Part shown: one piece after another, positions 1 to 6,786 of the stretch
How positions within the stretch are numbered: the first letter of the stretch is position 1
Layout of the letters: every line of letters starts with the position of its first letter
NCBI GenBank assembly: GCA_002314605.1
Contig: DCGO01000012.1
Location: 1-9,078 of the forward strand
DNA: 9,078 nucleotides
Direction of reading: 5' to 3'
Source of the DNA: Lentisphaeria bacterium UBA1776
GTDB lineage: Bacteria; Verrucomicrobiota; Lentisphaeria; Victivallales; Victivallaceae
Notes under the pieces: generated by a model
What the model was told of the DNA's origin: nothing
Databases searched by the model: none
Seen by the model: only the letters and a program-made list of their open reading frames with translations
Translations under genes and position numbers: made by a program

Positions 1-2704
1 ACAAAAGTTCCTGATGCCCCATTTTCTTTCTCCCGGGAATCCAGCAGTTCATGATAATCCGTCTTCATCTGAAGATCAGTCTTGCTGCTGACAGAAAGAA
101 TCTCGTTCAGACTGCACTGCTCCACGATACGGCCTTTTTCATCAATCACGGAAATGTAGATAAGATTCCGTTCGCCCCGGTCAATACCGATCACATGGAC
201 ATTTTCCGCCGTCCGCAGAAAGTCCCGGACGGCAGGATTGATGTCTGAATTCTTATCCGCCTTGAAATTGATCACAAGCGATGCATGCAGAGAGTACTGG
301 TCATATTGAAACCGGCGGTCTTTGACCAAAGGATAAGCGAAAGTCCGTGTCTCTTTTTCATTGCGACGACATGGGATCGGCTGATTGGCCGGATGGGTAA
401 CGGTACAATCCTCAATGCTTTTCTTCCGGTAAAAGATCTCCGCCTCTCCATTGAGTTTGAACACTACATCAGCCAGATTCCGATCATCGAACAAGGCCCG
501 CCAGTACAAAGTATGCATATTGGCCGTACCTTTGCTGTATGCGGAGAAATCCTTGTTCCAGATCGTGAAAAGATACAGTTTCCCCTGGTCAACAAGCTCA
601 TCAATAAACGATTCCGGGATCGGCTGAAAGTCAATCTTATAACCTTGTTGTGCAATCTCTCGATAAAAAAGATTAAGATCATGCAGTGCCGTTGTTGAAA
701 TCTGAAAACCAAATCTTTTCCAATCCTCATGTTCTTGTATAGACTTCCGGTAAAAGTCAATCAAGGCATCCATCTCGGCCTGAGTATATACATCATTGCC
801 TCCCCTGTGTCTTAGATAAGCATCCCGGACAATCTGAGAAGGATTGAATTCCTCTATTCTGCTATCGGAAAAAAAGACCTTTGGGAGCATTTTGTTCGGT
901 CCGGGCAATAATTTGTAGATCATTTTTTCATAACACGAATCAGAAGATTCTCCGAAAACATTGCTAAAATCAACCTTGCAATCTTTCGGCATAATGCCGA
1001 TATAAAACAGCCCGTTTTTGCGAAGGAGAATGCAACGATTGTCCTTTTCCTTATTTTCATCCCAGCCGTTCAAAAGAGAGACACATTCAAAATTCAATTT
1101 GAATTTTTCGAGAGAATAGGGCTTTTTCGTCAGATAATTTCTGACCTTGTTGTACAACGGAGTTACGGCATCCAAAGCCGCCAGAATCTCATTGAGTTCC
1201 TCATAAAATGCAGTATCCTTTTCCGCCTCGTCTCCCGTTCCGGACAACTGCTTCAGAAAACGCTGAATATCCTTCAGACTGTCAAGAAAAGACTTCAAGA
1301 GTGCAATAGATTCTTTGTCCTGCACCAATTTCCGGGACGCAGGATAATCTGTATTCAGGAGGTTTTGCACAGCAGCAGCCCGGTCGGAAATCCTTTTCAG
1401 CAGACTTTCCGGTTTGCCGTCTGCGCCCTTGACGCTCAACGCACAGAAATGACGAAGCAGGGATGGTCTTTCCGATTCAGCAGGAAGAGTGTCCAGAAGA
1501 GATTGGATCTCCGCAAGCGAAAAACTCGTATTGCGTTTATACGCCTTCTCCATATTCTCCATATATTTTTCTTCGGACTGCTTTGCTTTCCGGGGGTGTT
1601 CGTTTTGAAAACTCTCGGTCCAAATCTCCTTGAAGAGATTCCAGTTTCCGTACGCCTGCTGCATGACCGCCGTCAATGTAACATCATTGGCAATATAAAT
1701 ATGCGCCGTATCCCCCTGCTGCAGCAGCGGAACAAGTTTGGAGAAAATATCGGAGACGGGGCTTTCCAGCGTATGCCAGATTGAAGCCACCGTTCCCAAC
1801 AGTTCCCCGTCACTCTCAAACTGCTTTGGAAGCAGACTGATCTCCTGAAGCCGATCGCTTAAAATCTGTTTGAAAAGCGGTATGAAGCGCGGCAGTTTGA
1901 TCCGGGATGCCTGACACCGCAGATTGATCAGCTCGTTCAGCCCCTGGATTTTCCGTTTTCCTTCCGGAAAATATCCACCGATCAGACTGTTGTATGCCTC
2001 AATCCCGCGCTGCGACAGAACCCGGTTGAAACATTCAAGGGAAAACGCTTCCGCCAATGAGGTGAATCCGCAAGCATCAAGCAGTTCAGGATTCACTCCA
2101 TCAAATAAATCAGGGACCGTCTCCCGGATCCGATTCCAGCTTCTGATATTGTCCAGAAATTTTGGAAGGTTCTGCTCAATAATGCGGAATCCGATTGCGG
2201 TGGACTTGCAATCCGCGACATACATATTAAGGCGATTCTCATTGAATCCGGTAAAATAGCTGGTCCACTGGTCAAACGAATGAACCAGCTGCCGTTCTTC
2301 ATCTGAGACAAGAATAGGATCAATATTTTTCTTGATCAATTCCTTTTTGTCAATGGTCTTATATTCCGCCTGCCCTTTGAAACGATCGGAAATGCTCTTA
2401 CGGAGTTTATTGCGGATCTTCTGAAATTCCTTGAAATCCCGCTTGGGATCGTTATAAAGCAAGGCATACTGTTCCAAATCATCCATCGGCAGAGCAAAAC
2501 AGTCAATGTTTTATCAATGAAATTCTTATGATATTCATCAATGATTTTCTTGACTTTCCTGTACTTCTCCGCACGTTCTTCGTCTTCACGAATCAGCCCC
2601 CGTTCCTGTACATAAAAGGCCGTCTTTCCCACAGGGATCAACTGAAAACTCAACGTACGCTGAATCGGATACATGGCGGTAAACTGCTGCAGGGATTTTC
2701 TCAT
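1..2704 (-). CDS. cas12a: Cas12a (Cpf1) type V-A CRISPR effector nuclease, frameshifted near 2500 and cut by the left window edge
   Basis: RNA-guided DNA nuclease that processes its own crRNA and cuts target DNA with one RuvC site. I translated the frame from about 2510 to 1 by hand and found no stop. Numbering assumes one restored base. The N-terminus reads TLSFQLIPVGKT (about 15-26). REC markers are SFDQWTSYFTGF and RFIPLFKQILSDR. The WED/PI region has KKPYSLEKFKLNF (about 525-537), GWDENKEKDN and KMLPKVFFS. RuvC-I is VIGIDRGERNLIYISVID with catalytic Asp about 842. By-eye alignment puts N546, K552, N556 and K609 at AsCas12a PAM positions S542, K548, N552 and K607. The FnCas12a crRNA-processing residues H843, K852 and K869 correspond to H771, R780 and K795. 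RuvC-II, Nuc and RuvC-III lie off-window. The start ATG at 2704 follows AAAGGAA at 6-nt spacing. Residues 1-67 and the remainder lie in different frames, so the gene is a pseudogene, a sequencing error or recoded. Family assignment is near certain; functionality is not. Confidence 0.95.
2496..2513 (-). other. Single-base frameshift inside cas12a
   Basis: Going leftwards, the first frame encodes an N-terminus ending in FIDKTL and then loses Cas12a similarity (next residues TVLLCRWMIW). The downstream frame resumes convincing Cas12a sequence at DCFALPMDDLEQYALLYNDP. The downstream frame has a TAA at 2513-2511, so the join must lie between that stop and about 2496. Adding one base fixes it, either in the AAAA run (2512-2509) or beside the following TTGAC. 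A -1 ribosomal shift would also join the frames, but I see no canonical X XXY YYZ slippery heptamer; the nearest is T AAA ACA. The first in-frame ATG of the downstream piece (2486) has no visible Shine-Dalgarno sequence. Confidence 0.9.
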
Positions 2705-2710
2705 GATGCG

Positions 2711-2717
2711 TTCCTTT
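2711..2717 (-). promoter_or_regulatory. Ribosome-binding site of cas12a
   Basis: AAAGGAA on the minus strand lies 6 nt before the ATG at 2704. This fixes that ATG as the start in preference to the upstream in-frame GTG at 2725, which would overlap the Shine-Dalgarno sequence itself. Confidence 0.7.
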
Positions 2718-2762
2718 CTTTGCACGATAATTTATTGGAGCACAATACAGCCCTCGTTGCAT

Positions 2763-2791
2763 ACTATAAAGAGGAAATGATTGAAAGTCAA
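2763..2791 (-). promoter_or_regulatory. Sigma-70-type promoter of cas12a
   Basis: Minus-strand -35 TTGACT (2791-2786) and -10 TATAGT (2768-2763) are separated by exactly 17 nt. The expected transcription start is near 2756, giving a leader of about 50 nt before the cas12a ATG at 2704. Upstream lies an A/T-rich stretch with a T-run. The match to the consensus is good for a motif found by eye, and the position between lolD and cas12a is sensible, so cas12a is probably transcribed independently of the lol operon. Confidence 0.6.
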
Positions 2792-2823
2792 GCAAAAAAA
2801 TACGGCATCTTGGTAATTTTACG

Positions 2824-2849
2824 TGTCAAAAGGTCGTTTTTGTCAAAAG
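2824..2849. repeat. 9-bp direct repeat upstream of the cas12a promoter
   Basis: TGTCAAAAG occurs at 2824-2832 and again at 2841-2849 (plus strand), a start-to-start distance of 17 bp. It lies about 70-95 bp upstream of the predicted cas12a transcription start. The spacing is not an integral multiple of a 10.5-bp helical turn. It could be a regulator site, a remnant of an alternative -35 element (TTGACA on the minus strand), or chance. It is not a CRISPR repeat: it is too short and carries no Cas12a-type hairpin. Confidence 0.4.
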
Positions 2850-2922
2850 AATGAAGTGAATACTGAATTTTTTATGAACCGTTGCCGTGTCAGCGAGAGA
2901 TACAGCCGCAGAGTACATCGAA

Positions 2923-2938
2923 GCGGCACGTTTGCCGC
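2923..2938. other. Perfect 6-bp hairpin downstream of lolD
   Basis: GCGGCA - CGTT - TGCCGC forms a perfect stem with a 4-nt loop, about 35 bp past the lolD stop codon at 2972. The position suits an operon-end RNA structure, but no T-run follows it on the minus strand, so it is not a standard intrinsic terminator. The rest of the lolD-cas12a gap (2706-2971) holds the cas12a promoter and no gene I can support. Confidence 0.3.
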
Positions 2939-2971
2939 AGGAGGCTCGAGAGGCAGGAGGCCGACAGCCGA

Positions 2972-3664
2972 CTACATGCCAGCGGGTGCCACCCGCCCGG
3001 AGGAGAGGACGCAGGAACGGTCGGCCATGGCGGCAATGTCGCGGTTGTGGGTGATCATGAAGAGGGCGCAGTCGGGACGTTCGGAACGGATGTCGCGGAA
3101 GAGCTGCAGAATTTCTTCGCCGGTGCGGCTGTCCAGATTCCCGGTGGGTTCATCGGCAAGGAGCAGCCGGGGGGCGTTGATCAGGGCACGGGCAATGGCC
3201 GCACGCTGCTGTTCGCCGCCGGAAAGTTCATTGGGGCGGTGCCCGAGCCGGTGGGACAGCCCCACTTTTTCCGCCAGATCGCGGGCGGCCGTCACAAGTT
3301 CCCGGCGGGAAGTCCCGCAGAGCATCCCGGGAAGCATGATGTTTTCCAGCACCGTAAGTTCCGGAAAAAGGCAGTAATTCTGAAAAATAAAACCGATCTT
3401 CCGGTTGCGGAAATCTGCGGCACGGCGGCCCTTCAGAAGACTGTAATCCTGACCGCATGCACAGATCTTTCCGGCATCCGGGCGTTCCAGCAGACCCAGC
3501 AGATGAAGCAGAGTCGTCTTGCCGCTCCCGGAGGCGCCGGTCAGGGCAAACCATTCACCGGCATGGACGGAACAGTCCACCCCAGTCAGCACATCGATCA
3601 CTTTGCCGCCCATCGTATAATGCTTGCAGACGCCGGACATTTCAAGCAGGATATCGCTATTCAT
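2972..3664 (-). CDS. lolD: LolD-type ABC transporter ATP-binding protein (lipoprotein release)
   Basis: ATPase subunit that powers extraction of mature lipoproteins from the inner membrane for transfer to the periplasmic carrier LolA. The 230-residue protein carries the full ABC set: Walker A GASGSGKT (43-50), Q-loop Gln95 in FIFQN, signature LSGGEQQR (147-154), Walker B with DEPTGNLD (171-178) and switch His206 in MITHNRD. The length is typical of LolD and the related MacB/FtsE group. The ATG at 3664 overlaps the end of the permease gene by 8 bp, which implies translational coupling and marks the two as partners. It is the last gene of the operon. MacB-type or other FtsX-partner ATPases share these motifs, so the Lol assignment rests mainly on the neighbouring LolC/E-like permease. 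Confidence 0.88.
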   Translation of the reverse strand: MNSDILLEMSGVCKHYTMGGKVIDVLTGVDCSVHAGEWFALTGASGSGKTTLLHLLGLLERPDAGKICACGQDYSLLKGRRAADFRNRKIGFIFQNYCLFPELTVLENIMLPGMLCGTSRRELVTAARDLAEKVGLSHRLGHRPNELSGGEQQRAAIARALINAPRLLLADEPTGNLDSRTGEEILQLFRDIRSERPDCALFMITHNRDIAAMADRSCVLSSGRVAPAGM

Positions 3665-4925
3665 AACGCAGCGCCCCCGCAGGATCCAGTCTGGCCGCCC
3701 GCAGAGCCGGGATCACCGCACCGATGGTGCAGAGAATGATCGCCATGGCGGCGATCAGGATCACGTCTCCGGCAATGATATGGGCCGGCAGTTCATTGAA
3801 GTAATAAAACTCCTTGGGAAAAAGGTCCTGTCCGGTCCAGCGGGCCGCCAGACGCAAAATATCATTCCGGAAACGGATGACCAGCACCCCCAGCAGCGTT
3901 CCGGAGCATGCGCCTGTCACGCCCACCAGGAGCCCCTGCAGCACAAAGACCCGCAGGACCACGCCGTCGGAAGCCCCCAGCGCTTTCAGGATGCCGATCT
4001 CACGGGTCTTCTGATATACGGAAGTGATAAGGGTATTGGCAATGCTGAAGGCCGCCACCAGGACGATGAAAACCAGCAGGAAAAACATCATGCGCTTCTC
4101 CACTTGCAGAACCTCAAGCAGCTGCCGGTTCTCCTGCTGCCAGCTGCTGATAGTGAAATACTGGGGGATCGCTTTCTGCAAAGCATCCAGCTGGCGCTCC
4201 ATGTGAAAGGGATCCGGCACCCATCCGTAGATCATGGTCACAAATCCCCAGGGAAGACCGGCCAGATCCGCCGCATCTTCCGCATTCAAAAAGAGTACCG
4301 CCCGGTCAAAATCGTATTTGCCGAAACTGTAAATGCCGCTGACGGTGAATTCCCCGGGAAGATACACTGCCCGATCCCTGTTCAGCTCCACCTTGCCGTC
4401 CTTGCCGATCTTCACCATGCCGGTAAGTTTGGAGGGGGAGTGCAGGAGGATCCGGCTTCCGGCGGACACGTTCCAGCGCCGGGCCATGTCGCTACTGATG
4501 ATGACCTCGCCGGGTTTCAGCGAGATCTCTCCAAGCACGAGGTAAGTCTGCAGCTTCATGAAATCCCGCAGCGCCTCCGGGCGGGTACCGATGGCGATGA
4601 TCCGGGTGTCCAGCTTTTCGCCAACCTGAGCCAGCAGGGGAGTCTGAACCACGCCGGCGGCCTTGGCCCCGACTTTTTCGGCAGCCTGGACCAGTTCCGC
4701 CGGATCCCCCACGGTCCCCTGATAGCCGCGGATATGAAAATGCGCCTGTGTCTCCAGAAGTTTGGATTTCATGAGGTCCGTAAAACCGGTCATGACGGCA
4801 AGGACGATAATCAGCACCGCCACCCCCAGGGTGACCCCGATGACGGAGATCACGGTAATGACCGACACCGCACTCCGCCGCGGCCTGAGATATTTTCCGG
4901 CCAGAAAAAGGGACACACTCGTCAT
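3657..4925 (-). CDS. lolC: LolC/LolE-family lipoprotein-releasing permease
   Basis: Inner-membrane permease of the lipoprotein-releasing complex, belonging to the FtsX/MacB permease superfamily. It has 422 residues from the ATG at 4925. Topology is typical: one membrane segment at about 20-45, a large periplasmic domain, then three C-terminal segments at about 279-302, 324-350 and 383-407. Family marks are the start LFLAGKYLRPRR, VMTGF after the first helix, TREIGILKALGAS before helix 3 and RAARLDPAGALRYE at the end. A longer frame begins at 4988, but its extra 21 residues look unlike the family. Neither start has a strong Shine-Dalgarno sequence; AAGGTG lies upstream of the longer form. Only one permease gene is present, so the complex may be a homodimer with two LolD subunits, unless a second permease is encoded elsewhere. 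Confidence 0.88.
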   Translation of the reverse strand: MTSVSLFLAGKYLRPRRSAVSVITVISVIGVTLGVAVLIIVLAVMTGFTDLMKSKLLETQAHFHIRGYQGTVGDPAELVQAAEKVGAKAAGVVQTPLLAQVGEKLDTRIIAIGTRPEALRDFMKLQTYLVLGEISLKPGEVIISSDMARRWNVSAGSRILLHSPSKLTGMVKIGKDGKVELNRDRAVYLPGEFTVSGIYSFGKYDFDRAVLFLNAEDAADLAGLPWGFVTMIYGWVPDPFHMERQLDALQKAIPQYFTISSWQQENRQLLEVLQVEKRMMFFLLVFIVLVAAFSIANTLITSVYQKTREIGILKALGASDGVVLRVFVLQGLLVGVTGACSGTLLGVLVIRFRNDILRLAARWTGQDLFPKEFYYFNELPAHIIAGDVILIAAMAIILCTIGAVIPALRAARLDPAGALRYE

Positions 4926-5010
4926 TTCAAACCAAAAATTTCGTTGAACACTGTTCTTCCGACAGCCGTTTTCCAGGGAAACCGGCATCCATCAAGGGGA
5001 AAATCACCTT

Positions 5011-5394
5011 TTACGGCTCCATATAGCAGGCGGAACTGGAATCGGACTCCGCCACCTTGACGATATAGAGACGGACATTACCGTCATTGATCCCCGGAGC
5101 CATTTTCTGATACAGCACCCGGGCGATGTTTTCACTGGTGGGATTCAGATCCTTGAAATCCGGCAGATCATTCAGACACGCATGGTCGTAACCGGCCATG
5201 GCATCATCCGTCACCTGCTTGAGTTTCCGGAAGTCGAAAGCAATGCCGATCCGGTCAAGTTTCTCCGCACGCAGCACCACCGTGATCCGGTAATTGTGAC
5301 CGTGAAGATTGCAGCACTCCCCATTATACCCCGCCAGGCGGTGGGCGCAGGAGATAACCCGGCTGGTTTCAAGCTCGTACATCGGACCGGTCAC
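5011..5394 (-). CDS. queD: QueD: 6-carboxy-5,6,7,8-tetrahydropterin synthase (6-pyruvoyl-tetrahydropterin synthase family)
   Basis: Cytoplasmic enzyme converting 7,8-dihydroneopterin triphosphate to 6-carboxytetrahydropterin, the second step toward preQ0 and queuosine in tRNA. In the 127-residue protein the zinc ligands are His18 (CAHRL) and His31 and His33 (LHGHNY). Cys27 is the catalytic cysteine of CxxxHGH, Asp70-His71 sit in GYDHACLND, the PTSEN motif is at 85-89 and Glu116 is in VAES. All expected residues are present. The GTG start at 5394 overlaps the thioredoxin stop in a 4-bp GTGA; an ATG at 5382 giving MYELETS would match the usual family start and is a fair alternative. No other queuosine genes are in the window. 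A eukaryote-type PTPS role is unlikely given the CxxxHGH spacing and bacterial context. Confidence 0.9.
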   Translation of the reverse strand: MTGPMYELETSRVISCAHRLAGYNGECCNLHGHNYRITVVLRAEKLDRIGIAFDFRKLKQVTDDAMAGYDHACLNDLPDFKDLNPTSENIARVLYQKMAPGINDGNVRLYIVKVAESDSSSACYMEP

Positions 5395-5702
5395 GCATTC
5401 TGCAAGGCTTCCACCAATGCCGCTTTGGACTGCACGCCGACGAATTCATTGACAATAGCGCCGTCACGAAGCACAAAAAGCGTCGGAACCGTGCGGACGG
5501 CGTACTGACTGGCCAGCTGGGTGCAGACTTCCACGTTGATCTTGAAAATCTTCACATCAGGAAATTCTGAAGCAATCTGGTCCAGCACGGCCACCAGCGA
5601 CCGGCACGGGCCGCACCATGTCGCCCAAAAATCCAGCAGTACAACTCCGGATGCCACCGCACCCTGAAAATCCGCTTCGTTCAACTCCGCAACCTGTCCC
5701 AT
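5391..5702 (-). CDS. trxA: Thioredoxin
   Basis: Small dithiol-disulfide oxidoreductase of the cytoplasm that donates electrons to reductases and repairs oxidised cysteines. The 103-residue protein has the normal single-domain length, with the active site WCGPC (29-33), the buried Asp24 in LLDFWA, cis-Pro73 in TVPTLF and the C-terminal FVGVQSKAALVEAL helix. An additional cysteine, Cys60, lies outside the active site. The ATG at 5702 follows GGGGAG at about 8 nt. It appears to be the first gene of the trx-queD-lolC-lolD operon, since it overlaps queD by 4 bp and a possible promoter lies 75 bp upstream. No signal peptide is visible, so it is a cytoplasmic thioredoxin rather than a periplasmic one. 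Confidence 0.93.
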   Translation of the reverse strand: MGQVAELNEADFQGAVASGVVLLDFWATWCGPCRSLVAVLDQIASEFPDVKIFKINVEVCTQLASQYAVRTVPTLFVLRDGAIVNEFVGVQSKAALVEALQNA

Positions 5703-5776
5703 GGCTCAGCTCCCCTGTATCTTCAGATTTTTCCAGAATTTTCCCGGTCATCCGGTGTCTCTCATTACGGTCCAAA

Positions 5777-5804
5777 ACAATAGCACTGTTTCAATGAAAA
5801 GCAA
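5777..5804 (-). promoter_or_regulatory. Possible promoter of the trxA-queD-lolC-lolD operon
   Basis: Minus-strand TTGCTT (5804-5799) and TATTGT (5782-5777) are 16 nt apart, giving a start near 5770 and a leader of about 68 nt to the thioredoxin ATG. The -10 element is imperfect. Support comes mostly from position: it lies between the phage terminator and the first host gene. Confidence 0.35.
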
Positions 5805-5824
5805 GTATCTTTCACCCATCCTGC

Positions 5825-5860
5825 AAAAAAAAGCCCTCCTCCTTCACTTATTCTGGGCTT
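5825..5860 (-). terminator. Intrinsic terminator at the end of the phage operon
   Basis: On the minus strand AAGCCC (5860-5855) pairs with GGGCTT (5836-5831), and the second arm runs into eight consecutive T residues (5832-5825). The loop is large, 18 nt, and contains the lipoprotein stop codon. The stem is short but the uninterrupted U-tract and the location at the end of the operon make termination likely. Confidence 0.5.
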
Positions 5861-6221
5861 CTGGATTCTCTCTCTTGACCTTCTCCAGTTCCACGGCATA
5901 GCCTGTGATCTGGTCCCCGGTCTCAAGCGTCAGCTCGGCTCCTGTGCCGACTCTGCTGGAGCCCTGTTTGGACTCCCCTGCTGCTGCTGCTGTCTCGTTG
6001 GTCATGTCGCCCTTGTAAGAGACTTTCGCCTTCTCCTTGACGGCTGCGGTGAGAATCTTCCCGTATCGGATGTTAACGCCGAACGTGAAGGTCTCCGGGT
6101 TCAATGTTGTCTCGAAGCCGATGCCGTCCCCATAGACGACGGTATTGTGTCCGCACCCCGCCAGCAGCATGGCGGCCAGCGCGGCAATCAGAATCGCCAT
6201 TGCGCAAAATTCCTTCTTCAT
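5844..6221 (-). CDS. Phage-encoded predicted lipoprotein of unknown function
   Basis: A 125-residue protein starting with a basic MKKEF, a hydrophobic stretch at about 7-20 and the lipobox LAGC, with Cys23 as the predicted lipidated residue. It should be exported and anchored in a membrane. The mature part begins with glycine/tyrosine/threonine-rich sequence (GDGIGFETTLNPETFTFGVN, which could form beta strands), then a polar Ala/Ser/Gly stretch and an acidic/basic C-terminus. The alanine run at about 75-78 comes from a (CTG)5 plus-strand microsatellite at 5980-5994. AAAGGA lies 6 nt before the ATG. It follows the small membrane-protein gene by 11 bp and ends the phage operon. I do not recognise a family. 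An outer-membrane spanin is possible by position, but it is long for that and not proline-rich; a lysogenic-conversion lipoprotein is equally possible. Confidence 0.75.
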   Translation of the reverse strand: MKKEFCAMAILIAALAAMLLAGCGHNTVVYGDGIGFETTLNPETFTFGVNIRYGKILTAAVKEKAKVSYKGDMTNETAAAAGESKQGSSRVGTGAELTLETGDQITGYAVELEKVKRENPEAQNK

Positions 6222-6232
6222 ATCTTTTCCTT

Positions 6233-6427
6233 TCAGTTGTTGACAATGCTCTGTACGCAGTGTTTCAGGCCGTACCCGATGCCGGTAACCACTGCGCCGG
6301 TTATGGCGTAAAGAACCGCTTTGAAAATGGCGGCACGTCCAGCCTGATACATCCTTGCAAGGTCCTTCATGGCCCGGATATCCTCATCGCTGAGCCTTGC
6401 AAGCCGTTCTTTTTCTTCCTCGCTCAT
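6233..6427 (-). CDS. Small one-helix membrane protein, possible holin or lysis protein
   Basis: A 64-residue protein. The N-terminal half is highly charged and helical (MSEEEKERLARLSDEDIRAM), followed by one membrane segment at about 32-54 containing several glycines and alanines (AITGAVVTGIGYGL), and a short polar tail. The ATG at 6427 overlaps the DUF1353 stop in a 4-bp ATGA and is preceded by AAGGAG at 7 nt, so this start is preferred to the longer in-frame ATG at 6475. Size, single helix and location at the late end of the operon next to a lipoprotein suggest a lysis or membrane-anchor role. I recognise no specific holin family, so this is inference. Confidence 0.65.
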   Translation of the reverse strand: MSEEEKERLARLSDEDIRAMKDLARMYQAGRAAIFKAVLYAITGAVVTGIGYGLKHCVQSIVNN

Positions 6428-6774
6428 TTGTTGACTCCTTCCCAGCTTGAGCGCCCGAAAAGCCGCACCCCGCAATAAGCAAGGAGGCTTGACATATACG
6501 GGACACCGCCGTCCAGCAGGAGCCCCATAAAGGCATCATCGGCATCGGCCCGGGTCCATCCATCCGGATGGGTCCTATAGATGAAATCGTGCACGAAAGC
6601 TGCCCGGAGGGCACGGTTGTCCCCCGGGGGGAAGACCACCCTCCAGAAGAATCGGGGGACGCTGGCACCGTCCGATTCGAAGCCCGCCGGAACCGTCAGT
6701 CCCAGAGAGTGAAGCGGTTCCAGCAGGGTGTACACGTTCCCGCGTTCGTCTTCAGCATGAACGTCAATCTTCAT
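6424..6774 (-). CDS. DUF1353 family phage protein
   Basis: A 116-residue protein whose centre matches the DUF1353 pattern I know from phages and prophages: VPAGFESDGASVPRFFW (28-44), then AAFVHDFIYR (58-67) with His62-Asp63, and an Asp-rich ADADDAF segment before a hydrophobic C-terminal part. The biochemical role of DUF1353 is not established; it usually sits among tail or lysis genes. The start at 6774 follows GGGGGAG at about 5 nt, and the stop overlaps the next gene by 4 bp. The gene is 12 bp downstream of the 196-residue protein, in the same transcription unit. It appears complete. Confidence 0.8.
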   Translation of the reverse strand: MKIDVHAEDERGNVYTLLEPLHSLGLTVPAGFESDGASVPRFFWRVVFPPGDNRALRAAFVHDFIYRTHPDGWTRADADDAFMGLLLDGGVPYMSSLLAYCGVRLFGRSSWEGVNK

Positions 6775-6786
6775 CCGGCTCCCCCG

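Noticed and set aside
1..30. A second frameshift in cas12a at the left edge, because the residues after DSREKEN (GASGTF) depart from the usual EARxxW sequence
   Set aside because: Only about six residues are visible past that point, other frames do not clearly restore the motif, and this loop varies among Cas12a proteins.
2336..2725. A separate 129-residue protein formed by the Cas12a N-terminus read through in its original frame
   Set aside because: After codon 67 it is the out-of-frame reading of conserved Cas12a sequence and has no independent coding character; the GTG start at 2725 also overlaps the ribosome-binding site.
2882..2910. An imperfect 8-bp inverted repeat around GCCGTGTC...GATACAGC as lolD terminator
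   Set aside because: It has a mismatch and a wobble, and no T-run follows on the minus strand.
1..2970. A CRISPR array expected beside cas12a
   Set aside because: No repeat ending in the TTTCTACT...GTAGAT-type hairpin and no regularly spaced repeats occur on either strand; the array may lie beyond the left edge.
3624..5060. A 478-codon plus-strand open frame opposite the lol and queD genes, and similar ones at 2882-3739 and 6568-7554
   Set aside because: They lie antisense to genes with clear family motifs, are rich in His/Pro/Arg/Gln in the way of antisense readings of G+C-rich genes, and show no recognisable domain.
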